6,286 nucleotides of DNA from Balneolia bacterium (lineage in GTDB: Bacteria; Bacteroidota; Rhodothermia; Balneolales; Cyclonatronaceae): NCBI GenBank assembly GCA_003566395.1, contig PXDL01000027.1, positions 1 to 6,286 of the forward strand. Direction: 5' to 3'. Position numbers and translations under genes: made by a program. Below are positions 1 to 5,854 of this stretch, in pieces (the stretch's first letter is position 1; the number at the start of each line of letters is the position of its first letter). The notes beneath the pieces were generated by a model. The model saw only the letters and a list, made by a program, of their open reading frames with translations. It was not told the DNA's origin and made no database searches.

Positions 1-153
1 ACCGGTAGCCCTTTCGCGAATATCGGGGCTTAGAACGTCGTCGGGAAGTTCCACGCTTTGTTCGTAGGCCACTTTGCGGGCAAGGTTCTCAGCTTCGCGT
101 TCGGAATCAGCCTTCAGGCTGTATGCTATTTCAATCCTGCTTTCGGACGACAT
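1..153 (-). CDS. N-terminal part of a probable RuBisCO-like (form IV) protein, runs off the window
   Basis: The reading frame starts at the ATG at 153-151 and stays open for 51 codons to the window edge. Its start shares one base with the purA stop (TGATG), a classic translational-coupling arrangement, and this is the main reason for trusting the start. The visible protein begins MSSESRIEIAYSLKA, and around residues 28-37 reads ARKVAYEQSV followed by ELPDDVLSPDIRERATG. From memory, an 'EQ(S/T)VE(L/M/V)P' motif after an alternating strand and a helix, followed by an 'I..R..G' segment, is typical of the N-terminal domain of RuBisCO-like proteins of the type found in sugar-acid (apionate) catabolism and in uncharacterised form IV groups. 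The catalytic barrel lies outside the window, so neither activity nor subclass can be judged. That the gene is real is fairly sure; the family call rests on about 20 residues and is tentative. Confidence 0.55.
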   Translation of the reverse strand, partial: MSSESRIEIAYSLKADSEREAENLARKVAYEQSVELPDDVLSPDIRERATG

Positions 154-1430
154 CAGTCAACGATGATGGTTTCACTCCGGTCGGGCCCTACAGAAACCAG
201 CTTAACCGGTACGCCGGTTTCGGTTTCGATAAAGTTCAGAAAGCGTAAAGCCTGTTCGGGTAGTTTTTCCCTGTTGCGCACATCGCTCAGCTCCTGTTTC
301 CAGCCGTTAAATACCGAATACATCGGTTCCACCTTTTCCAGTTCTTCCGGACTTTTTGGAAATACGGTTGTTAACTCGCCGTTCAGTCGATAGGCCGTGC
401 ACACTTTGATCTGTTCGAACTGATTGAGGACATCCATCTTGGTGATGGCCAGTTCCGTGATGCCGTTAATTTTGATTGCGTAGTTCAGGGCTACCAGATC
501 CAGCCAGCCGCAGCGTCTCGGGCGTCCGGTGGTGGCTCCGAATTCGCGGCCGAACTGTCGCAGCTTATCGCCTTCCGGGCCGTGAAGTTCTGACGGAAAC
601 GGTCCGTTGCCAACTCTGGTACAGTACGCTTTTGATATGCCGGTTACGGTTGTGATGCTGTTGGGAGGCAATCCGGTGCCTGTACAAGCGCCGCCGGAAG
701 TTGGAGAAGAGGATGTAACAAAAGGGTAGGTTCCGTGATCGATATCCAGCAGTGCGCCCTGCGCTCCTTCAAGCAGAATGGTCTTTTTTTGTTCAAGAGC
801 TGTATGGAGTAAATCGGAAGTATCGCAAATATAAGGCCGAAGCTGCTCTCCCTGTTTCAGCAGGTCGGTCATCAGCGATTCGACCCTGAGTTCAGGTAAA
901 CCATACAGATGTTTTAGCTCTGCATTTATTTCTACGAGCAGGTGGCGAAGCTTGGTTTCCAGGTTTCCGGCATCAAGCAGGTCCATCATTCTGAGGCCGG
1001 TACGGGCGGTCTTGTGAACATAGGCCGGACCTATACCTCGTCCGGTTGTTCCTATGGCCGAAGCGCCGCGTGCTTTTTCACGGGCATGGTCTATTTGCTT
1101 GTGATACGGCAGAATCAGATGGGCCGAGCCGCTGACTCTGAGCTGCTGTTCCGGTTTGGCGCCTTTTGAACGAACCGCCTCAATTTCTTCGAGCAGGGTA
1201 GCCGGATCGATAACTACTCCATTAGCAATTACGCACATAGTACCGGGGTGGAAAATACCGGAGGGGATTAGATGCAGTACATAGGTTTGGCCGTCGAATT
1301 TGATGGTATGCCCTGCATTGGCACCTCCCTGATAGCGAACCACATACGCGACCTGATCGCCGAGCATGTCCACGATTTTACCCTTTCCTTCATCGCCCCA
1401 CTGCGCACCGATAATTACTTGTACAGACAT
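153..1430 (-). CDS. purA: Adenylosuccinate synthetase
   Basis: PurA joins IMP and aspartate using GTP to make adenylosuccinate, the first committed step from IMP to AMP, in the cytoplasm. The 425-residue protein is full length for the family and starts with the usual MSVQVIIGAQWGDEGKGK. The phosphate-binding loop GDEGKGK holds the catalytic Asp13, and GHT at 40-42 holds catalytic His41. Further signatures are IGTTGRGIGPAY (126-137), LLEGAQGALLDIDHGTYPF (219-237), the GATTGRPRR segment (298-306), the guanine-recognition KMD (331-333) and SVGPDRSETI (413-422). No key residue is missing. The ATG at 1430 gives the canonical N-terminus, with no obvious Shine-Dalgarno before it. An intrinsic terminator lies 55 bases upstream, so purA probably has its own promoter or depends on read-through; a second small hairpin sits in its leader. 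The stop codon overlaps the start of the next gene by one base, so the two are very likely cotranscribed and translationally coupled. Confidence 0.98.
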   Translation of the reverse strand: MSVQVIIGAQWGDEGKGKIVDMLGDQVAYVVRYQGGANAGHTIKFDGQTYVLHLIPSGIFHPGTMCVIANGVVIDPATLLEEIEAVRSKGAKPEQQLRVSGSAHLILPYHKQIDHAREKARGASAIGTTGRGIGPAYVHKTARTGLRMMDLLDAGNLETKLRHLLVEINAELKHLYGLPELRVESLMTDLLKQGEQLRPYICDTSDLLHTALEQKKTILLEGAQGALLDIDHGTYPFVTSSSPTSGGACTGTGLPPNSITTVTGISKAYCTRVGNGPFPSELHGPEGDKLRQFGREFGATTGRPRRCGWLDLVALNYAIKINGITELAITKMDVLNQFEQIKVCTAYRLNGELTTVFPKSPEELEKVEPMYSVFNGWKQELSDVRNREKLPEQALRFLNFIETETGVPVKLVSVGPDRSETIIVD

Positions 1431-1457
1431 GAAAACAACTATTTGATAAACTAAAAG

Positions 1458-1475
1458 CTGCCGGTAATCCGGCAG
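1458..1475 (-). promoter_or_regulatory. Small hairpin in the purA leader
   Basis: A perfect 7-bp inverted repeat (CTGCCGG, 4-base loop, CCGGCAG) lies between the STAS terminator and the purA start, ending 27 bases before the ATG. On the minus strand it is followed by CTTTTAG, a poor U-tract. It could be a weak second terminator, a leader structure controlling purA, or an mRNA end-stabilising stem. The structure is visible directly; any function is inferred. Confidence 0.4.
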
Positions 1476-1485
1476 ATATTCACAT

Positions 1486-1516
1486 AAAAAAAGGTGTGCC
1501 GGTTGGGCACACCTTT
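1486..1516 (-). terminator. Intrinsic terminator of the secD-secF-STAS transcript
   Basis: An 11-bp perfect stem (AAAGGTGTGCC, loop of five, GGCACACCTTT) is followed on the minus strand by seven consecutive T (1492-1486, the first few shared with the stem). It starts 44 bases after the STAS stop codon. There is no T-run on the plus side, so it works leftward. It separates the export/STAS transcript from purA. Confidence 0.9.
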
Positions 1517-1559
1517 AAGGATTTACAAACAGATGAAACCGTAAACAGCGTCAGCGGAA

Positions 1560-1904
1560 TCAGCTTTCATTGAAAGATTCAATGGCTTCATCCACTGATT
1601 TAAAATGCTGGAAAACGGTGATCAGTTTCGTTACGATAAGCAGGCTTTCGATTTTGTTGGTAGCGTTGGCTATGCGCAAATCGCCGCCTGCATTTCGCAT
1701 GGTAGTGAGGCCACCGATGAGCATTCCGAGGCCTGAAGAGTTCATAAATGATACTTTCTTCAGATCAACAACGATATTCTTCTGATCTTTGTCGATCAGC
1801 TCATGCAGGGTGTCGTTAAGTTTGGCCGCATCAGGGCCACCCATTACGTTTCCCTTGAACTCAATTATGTTACAGTTATAGCGTTCGGAGACATTAAAAC
1901 TCAT
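1560..1904 (-). CDS. STAS-domain anti-sigma factor antagonist (SpoIIAA/RsbV type)
   Basis: A 114-residue single-domain STAS protein. Family members bind a partner-switching anti-sigma kinase and release its sigma factor; phosphorylation of one serine turns them off. The diagnostic stretch KKVSFMNSSGLGMLIGG lies at 49-65. By alignment with Bacillus SpoIIAA (MDSSGLG, Ser58) the phosphorylated residue should be Ser56, with Asn55 in place of the usual Asp. The preceding strand IVVDL (44-48) and the helix after GLGML match the fold, and the length is normal. It follows secF by 24 bases, has a good Shine-Dalgarno (AGAGGT, seven bases before the ATG) and is followed by a strong terminator, so it is the last gene of the secD-secF transcript. 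No anti-sigma kinase, phosphatase or sigma factor is present in the window, so its partner is unknown. It could instead act in a non-sigma partner-switching pathway such as secretion or second-messenger control. Confidence 0.92.
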   Translation of the reverse strand: MSFNVSERYNCNIIEFKGNVMGGPDAAKLNDTLHELIDKDQKNIVVDLKKVSFMNSSGLGMLIGGLTTMRNAGGDLRIANATNKIESLLIVTKLITVFQHFKSVDEAIESFNES

Positions 1905-1911
1905 CGGTTCT

Positions 1912-1917
1912 ACCTCT
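1912..1917 (-). promoter_or_regulatory. Shine-Dalgarno for the STAS gene
   Basis: AGAGGT on the minus strand ends seven bases before the ATG at 1904. It is the clearest ribosome binding site in the leftward block, where secD, secF and purA have none that I can see. It suggests that the STAS gene is translated independently rather than only by coupling to secF. Confidence 0.7.
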
Positions 1918-1928
1918 TTAAGTTACGT

Positions 1929-2837
1929 TTAGTTGTTTGCCTTTTTCAGCTGAAGATCTACGACAAGGCTACTTGCTACAAAAATAGAACTATATGTACC
2001 AAGAATTACACCTAAAATCAAGGCGAAAGATAATCCTTTCAGCACTTCCCCGCCAAAAAAGAATAGAATACCTACAGCTATTAATGTGGTAACAGACGTC
2101 ACGAATGTTCGGCTCAGTGTATTGTTTACACTTCTGTTGACCATATTATCGTAGGCTTCGGTTTTGAATATAAGAGAATTTTCCCGAATTCGGTCATACA
2201 CAACCACGGTATCGTTAAGCGAGTATCCTACAATGGTTAGGAATGCCGCAATAATAGCCTGGTCGATGTCGAGGCTGAATGGTACGATGTCGTAGAGAAG
2301 GGTAAACAACCCAAGGGTGATGATAACATCGTGGGCAAGGGCTGCTACCGCTCCGGCCGAATAGTACCATTTTTTAAATCGTATGAGAATATACACGAAT
2401 ATAATACCCAGGGCGAAAAGCACCGCCTGAAGCGCTGCATTCCTGAGGTCTTCGGCAAATCGGGGGCCTACAATATCCGCCTTAATTATACTTGCCGGGT
2501 TCTCGGGATGGACCTGGGCCATGGTGGCCAGAATTGTTCTCTGGATCTCATCGGTTTCCATGTCGGCATCTGAGCGGATGATGACATCCGCCCCGAATGT
2601 TTTTACTTCGGGAATGCTGCCGAGTGGCTCGCTAAGGTCGCTCCGAACAGATTCCACGGTGGGCGAGGTGCCTTCAAAAGCAACCACGATTTCCACACCG
2701 CCGCGGAAGTCGATACCGAACTGCAGTCCTTTCACGAGTATAGCTCCGATCGAAAGAATGATCAGGGCTCCGGATATCATATAACCGATTTTACGGTTAT
2801 GGATAAATTCAAATTTTGGGTCTTCAAAGAGTCTCAT
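1929..2837 (-). CDS. secF: Protein translocase subunit SecF
   Basis: SecF partners SecD in the inner membrane, using the proton gradient to pull exported proteins through SecYEG on the outer face. The 302-residue protein has the six-helix layout: helix 1 at about 17-36, a periplasmic domain, then five helices clustered between about 134 and 292. Signatures seen are FGIDFRGGVEI (40-50) just after helix 1, IVGPRFAEDLR (122-132) before helix 2, and GYSLNDTVVVYDRIREN (204-220) around helix 4, the hallmark of the RND-like SecD/SecF family. Length is normal for a stand-alone SecF (E. coli 323). It begins 56 bases after the secD stop and is followed 24 bases later by the STAS gene. The ATG at 2837 gives a natural basic, cytoplasmic N-terminus (MRLFEDPKFEFIHNRK); no Shine-Dalgarno is evident. 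Confidence 0.97.
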   Translation of the reverse strand: MRLFEDPKFEFIHNRKIGYMISGALIILSIGAILVKGLQFGIDFRGGVEIVVAFEGTSPTVESVRSDLSEPLGSIPEVKTFGADVIIRSDADMETDEIQRTILATMAQVHPENPASIIKADIVGPRFAEDLRNAALQAVLFALGIIFVYILIRFKKWYYSAGAVAALAHDVIITLGLFTLLYDIVPFSLDIDQAIIAAFLTIVGYSLNDTVVVYDRIRENSLIFKTEAYDNMVNRSVNNTLSRTFVTSVTTLIAVGILFFFGGEVLKGLSFALILGVILGTYSSIFVASSLVVDLQLKKANN

Positions 2838-2893
2838 AAGTCAAAAAAATTTCTGAATACAGTTATCTGTTAATAATCAAATCGAACTGCGGA

Positions 2894-4723
2894 TTATCCG
2901 AAGCTGACGTTAAATTTCTTGCCGATAGTCATCCAGTCCACAACTACGCGGGTGATGATAATGGCGCTGAAAAGGGAAGCCACAATACCGGCCATCAGCG
3001 TTACCGCGAAGCCTTTGATGGGTCCCATTCCGAAACTGAACAGAATAACTGCTGTCAGAAAGGTGGTGATGTTGGCGTCAAGAATGGCGCTCATCGCGTT
3101 ACTGTATCCGCTTTCTATGGAAGCAATCAGCGATTTGCCGGCCCGCTGTTCCTCCCTGATTCGGTCGAATATCAGAACGTTGGCATCCACCGCCATACCG
3201 ATGGTAAGTACAATACCGGCAATTCCAGGCAGGGTTAGGGTAGCCTTGAAAGCCGACAAAATACCCAGGATGAACACAATATTAAGCAACAGAGCTATAT
3301 TGGCTATTCCTCCTCCGGTTCGGTAGTAGAAAATCATAAAAATACAGACGAACAAGAGCGCGGCCATGGCCGAGTTGAATCCCGCCCTTATCGAAGCTTC
3401 ACCAAGGGTGGCACCAACGGTCCGCTCTTCAATAATTTCAAGCGGGGCCGGCAAGGCACCGGAAAGCAGGATGTTCACAAGATCTTCCGCCTCGGCAAGT
3501 CCGCCCAGTCCGCTGATCGAGGACCGACCGTCGGATATCTGAGTACGTACCGTTGGATAGCTGTACACGATGCCGTCCAGAATAATGGCGACCGGGCGCT
3601 CTATATTTGCGGCCGTAATCATGCTCCAGCGGCGGGCGCCTTCGCGGTTCATCGTCATGGAAACCTCGGGCCGGTTGGTTTGAGGGTCGAATGCAGGGCG
3701 TGCATCGGTAATTACCTCTCCGGTGAGCTCCACATTGGCCCGTACTGCAAGCAGCGGGTGTGCCATCGTGCCGCCGCCAATCGGCTCGGTACGAGAACCC
3801 CAAAGCAATTCCATATTGGCCGGAATGGCGCGTTGTACCTCTTCCCGGCGCAAAATCTCGTTCACTCTGGCAGTATCCTGTGTAGTCGCATAGCCGAAGC
3901 GAATGTCCGGACCACCGATATCAATGAGCACCTCCGTGAGCGGATTTCGGGTGCGGGTTTCTGGCTCGCCGTCCTCATCCTCAGGCTCAATGGTCTCGGT
4001 TTCATTAAGCAGGTTTACTACCCGCTCGAAGGTGTTTCGTACTTCGCTGGCTTGTGGCATGGTTCTGAATTCAAGCCGGGCCGTTCCTCTAAGCAGACCC
4101 CGTACACGCTCCTGATCGTCCTCCACACCGGGAAGCTCCACTACAATCCGGTTTTCACCCTGTTTTACAATGGAAGGCTCTGTTACCCCGAATCGGTCAA
4201 TCCTGTTTCTTATAATTTCCACCGCACGATCTACAGCAGCTGACCGCTGATTGTTGAGGTAGGCTTGTACCTCGTCGTTGGTTGAGGCGCGGGTAAGTTC
4301 ATCGGAACCCATATGGAAATAGCGGCTGAGCCGGGCTCCTGCATCGCGGCGCTCGAATTCGGAAACGAACTCACTTACAATATCCACATTGGTGGTACGA
4401 GATCGTTCGAATGCAGCTTCAAGCACTTCATCAAAGAAATCATCCCGCTGGTCACGAGCAAGCTCGCTGATCAGCTGATGTGTTGCCAGTTCCAGAGTTA
4501 CGTACATCCCACCCTGAAGGTCGAGACCAAAACTGAGCGAGTTGGTTCTCAGGTGGGTAAGCCGTTCCTCGTTCTGGACACGGTACTCTATGCGTTCCTG
4601 ATCCGACAGAGTTTCTATATGACGCTCTTCAAGCCAGTGCCGCACACTAAACTGAAGATAGTACCCTGTGAGAAGCAGAAAGCCAATGATAAAAAATATC
4701 TTGGTTGAACTTGTCTTTTGCAT
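2894..4723 (-). CDS. secD: Protein translocase subunit SecD
   Basis: SecD is the larger subunit of the SecDF accessory translocase; its periplasmic P1 domain grips the emerging substrate while the membrane part conducts protons. The 609-residue protein matches the usual stand-alone length (E. coli 615). Helix 1 is at about 8-27, followed by the conserved FGLDLQGGMYVTLE (65-78). The P1 domain carries IIRNRIDRFGVTEPSIVKQG (170-189) and IVVELPGVED (193-202). The C-terminal five-helix bundle runs from about 450 to 597 and includes GMAVDANVLIFDRIREE (509-525), whose Asp513 corresponds to the proton-relay Asp519 of E. coli. SGALPAPLEI (421-430) precedes helix 2. An acidic, probably disordered stretch (about 241-260, EPEDEDGEPE at its core) interrupts P1. 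The ATG at 4723 gives a plausible short basic N-terminus; I see no Shine-Dalgarno. It heads the secD-secF-STAS transcript. Confidence 0.97.
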   Translation of the reverse strand: MQKTSSTKIFFIIGFLLLTGYYLQFSVRHWLEERHIETLSDQERIEYRVQNEERLTHLRTNSLSFGLDLQGGMYVTLELATHQLISELARDQRDDFFDEVLEAAFERSRTTNVDIVSEFVSEFERRDAGARLSRYFHMGSDELTRASTNDEVQAYLNNQRSAAVDRAVEIIRNRIDRFGVTEPSIVKQGENRIVVELPGVEDDQERVRGLLRGTARLEFRTMPQASEVRNTFERVVNLLNETETIEPEDEDGEPETRTRNPLTEVLIDIGGPDIRFGYATTQDTARVNEILRREEVQRAIPANMELLWGSRTEPIGGGTMAHPLLAVRANVELTGEVITDARPAFDPQTNRPEVSMTMNREGARRWSMITAANIERPVAIILDGIVYSYPTVRTQISDGRSSISGLGGLAEAEDLVNILLSGALPAPLEIIEERTVGATLGEASIRAGFNSAMAALLFVCIFMIFYYRTGGGIANIALLLNIVFILGILSAFKATLTLPGIAGIVLTIGMAVDANVLIFDRIREEQRAGKSLIASIESGYSNAMSAILDANITTFLTAVILFSFGMGPIKGFAVTLMAGIVASLFSAIIITRVVVDWMTIGKKFNVSFG

Positions 4724-4876
4724 GATTGTATTAGTAACGATATAAAATTAGGACGTAACCGGATCACAGTACGGTTCGCCGTTTAGTTTACTTTTTGAAA
4801 AAATCGAACGTACAGCCTTGATATAGCAGACTCCGCAAAAAATGCAGGAATAACTTCGTGAAAGGGGCTGTGCGCT

Positions 4877-4897
4877 TCATCCGCGCTTGGCGGATGA
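4877..4897. repeat. Perfect 8-bp inverted repeat, second of a hairpin pair
   Basis: TCATCCGC and GCGGATGA flank a 5-base loop (GCTTG). It directly abuts the larger inverted repeat at 4898-4934 with no spacer. There is no T-run on either side, so it is not a standard intrinsic terminator. Its form resembles the short GC-rich dispersed palindromes found between genes in many bacteria, but whether it is repeated in this genome cannot be seen here. Confidence 0.6.
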
Positions 4898-4934
4898 GTG
4901 TCTGATACCGGCAGGGCTGCCGGAGGGAAGACAC
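4898..4934. repeat. Nested 37-base inverted repeat right after the stop codon of the unknown gene
   Basis: The outer arms GTGTCT / AGACAC enclose the inner arms CCGGCAG / CTGCCGG, with small asymmetric internal loops (4 and 5 bases) and a nominal 2-base tip that would open to a larger loop. It begins on the base next to the TAG stop codon of the 4935-5510 gene. It lacks a following T-run. It may act as a transcript end or stabiliser, or belong to a palindromic repeat family; both are inference. Confidence 0.6.
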
Positions 4935-5510
4935 CTAAGGGGCATTTATGGATATGCCGCCGGAAAGTGGAAGGCGTGAAAACGGTATGAAGCCATCGCC
5001 GGTATAAAGGGCACGGGCTTTATTATTAAATTTCAGTGCCGGGTAGGCGGATGCGAGATAGGCATCGGGCGAAAAGGCCGACCCGAAAAACTTCAGCAGC
5101 GATTGAAGATGGATACGGTCGCCGGAGAACGTTCCGGCCATATCTGTAGCATCATGATGCTGCTCCAACGCTAAGTAGAGCGAAGGAATGATGATATGTG
5201 TGCCCCCGTTTCCGACAGGGGCGTTATCCCCGGATTCGTCATCACGTGGGGTGATAAGATCCTGAAGGAACGAAAGGTATTCGGCTTTTGAAGCTTGTCG
5301 CGGTGCTTGTTTTGTTTCCGAATCGGCCTGAGCCAGATGCTGAATCACCCAGTTGCTGAAAGCGGGGCGCTCATGGAAACTTTCCCGCTCGGGAAACTGA
5401 AACAGCACGATACCACCCAGAATTAACAGGGTGCAGGCCAAGCGAGTATATATGCCGAAGAATTGATGCATTTCAGAAAGATAAGCAATCACATAACGCC
5501 GCGGCAACAT
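4935..5510 (-). CDS. Membrane-anchored protein of unknown function
   Basis: I do not recognise this 191-residue protein. It has one strongly hydrophobic stretch near the N-terminus (about 23-39, core TLLILGGIVLF) preceded by a basic, aromatic segment, which suggests a signal anchor with the rest outside the cytoplasm. There is a Cys at 25, but it lies before the hydrophobic core and lacks a lipobox, so it is not a lipoprotein. Residues 62-100 are polar and probably a flexible linker; the C-terminal half (about 103-191) is mixed hydrophobic and polar, with HIIIPSLYLALEQHHD at 105-120, and looks folded. No catalytic motif is evident. The start is uncertain: the ATG at 5510 has an AT-rich upstream AATAAATA, but the second Met (ATG at 5471, residue 14) would give a tidier 178-residue anchor. 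Neither has a Shine-Dalgarno. It lies on the same strand as secD but 211 bases upstream, with hairpins between, so cotranscription is unclear. Confidence 0.6.
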   Translation of the reverse strand: MLPRRYVIAYLSEMHQFFGIYTRLACTLLILGGIVLFQFPERESFHERPAFSNWVIQHLAQADSETKQAPRQASKAEYLSFLQDLITPRDDESGDNAPVGNGGTHIIIPSLYLALEQHHDATDMAGTFSGDRIHLQSLLKFFGSAFSPDAYLASAYPALKFNNKARALYTGDGFIPFSRLPLSGGISINAP

Positions 5511-5702
5511 TATTTATTCGGCGGCAGCTCTTTTTTCTCAGAGGGTTTTGTGAAACCGTTCTTTTGCCCGTTTTTTGCCTTGTCGCAAAAATGAAATCCT
5601 CGAATAGATAACCTATGCCCGGTTTCGTTTTTTGCTCCGGCGTTGAATACGAACAAAATCTATGGTTAATCAAAGCCGTCTTACAGAGGGCGGAGAAGAA
5701 CA
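5511..5702. other. Divergent intergenic region with a degenerate copy of the neighbouring small gene
   Basis: This stretch lies between the leftward unknown gene and the rightward small gene, so promoters for both should be here; I could not assign either with confidence. On the plus strand, 5634-5651 and 5672-5683 match 5754-5771 and 5793-5804 inside the small gene (15 of 18 and 11 of 12 bases). A short plus-strand frame, ATG at 5615 to TAG at 5708-5710 (31 residues, containing WLIKAVLQRAEKNNE), overlaps the small gene's start by eight bases. It could be a remnant or a second tiny gene. Confidence 0.4.
5686..5695 (+). promoter_or_regulatory. Shine-Dalgarno for the small plus-strand gene
   Basis: GAGGGCGGAG is purine-rich and its GGAG ends seven bases before the ATG at 5703, an ideal spacing. 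It is one of the best ribosome binding sites in the window and is the main argument that the 38-codon frame is translated. Confidence 0.6.
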
Positions 5703-5819
5703 ATGAGTAGCAAAATGGATGAAGGCTATATTGATAGATATAGCCGTTCTTTAGCTCCAGCGCTGAAAACGCCCATGCCCCCCCGTTTTATTAAAGCCTT
5801 CTTAGAACCCAAAAAATAA
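5703..5819 (+). CDS. Candidate small protein (38 residues), function unknown
   Basis: The frame runs from ATG 5703 to TAA 5819 and encodes a 38-residue peptide beginning MSSKMDEGYIDRYSRSLAPA and ending RFIKAFLEPKK. It is basic overall, soluble-looking, has no membrane segment or cysteine, and has a proline-rich middle (TPMPP, 24-28). Three things support it: a Shine-Dalgarno at ideal spacing, a stop codon that overlaps the first bases of a 12-bp stem terminator, and an upstream partial copy in which two of three differences in the best block are synonymous. I do not recognise it. A run of seven C (5778-5784) inside the frame is a potential slippage site; losing one C would end the frame early after a changed tail. 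The alternative is a terminated small RNA whose reading frame is accidental. Confidence 0.5.
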   Translation: MSSKMDEGYIDRYSRSLAPALKTPMPPRFIKAFLEPKK

Positions 5820-5854
5820 GGCACGTTCCTTTCAGGGAACGTGCCTTTCTATTT
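5811..5854. terminator. Intrinsic terminator after the small plus-strand gene
   Basis: A perfect 12-bp stem (AAGGCACGTTCC at 5818-5829, GGAACGTGCCTT at 5836-5847) with a 6-base loop. On the plus strand it is followed by a moderate T-rich tail (TCTATTT). On the minus strand the tail is better (ATTTTTT), although those bases are also the two Lys codons and stop of the small gene. It can therefore act in both directions. The nearest gene it clearly serves is the small gene ending at 5819; no leftward gene ends nearby. Confidence 0.88.

Larger units (their letters stand above)
4724..4934 (-). other. Intergenic leader upstream of secD
   Basis: These 211 bases separate the unknown membrane-anchored gene from secD. 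The half nearest secD is AT-rich and would be expected to hold the secD promoter. TAATTTTA (4750-4743) resembles the Bacteroidota -7 element TAnnTTTG, but no matching -33 box is convincing, so no promoter is called. The half nearest the upstream gene is filled by the two abutting hairpins described separately. No reading frame here looks coding. Confidence 0.6.

Noticed and set aside
58..393. Plus-strand 111-residue frame across the purA end
   Set aside because: It is antisense to the well-supported purA C-terminus and the coupled downstream gene and has Ser/Phe-rich shadow composition.
3680..4243. Plus-strand 187-residue frame antisense to secD
   Set aside because: secD is certain on the other strand, and this frame has no recognisable motif or ribosome site; it is a shadow of secD codon bias. 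The same applies to the plus-strand frame at 2919-3326 and the leftward frame at 3438-3803.
4743..4750. TAATTTTA as a Bacteroidota -7 promoter element for secD
   Set aside because: The match to TAnnTTTG is incomplete and no TTTG-like -33 box lies at the right distance.
5473..5703. Leftward 76-residue frame overlapping the start of the unknown gene
   Set aside because: Its composition is odd (many Cys, Lys, Arg and Ser, with no domain-like pattern). It lacks a ribosome site, overlaps the 4935-5510 gene, and lies antisense to the repeated small-gene region.
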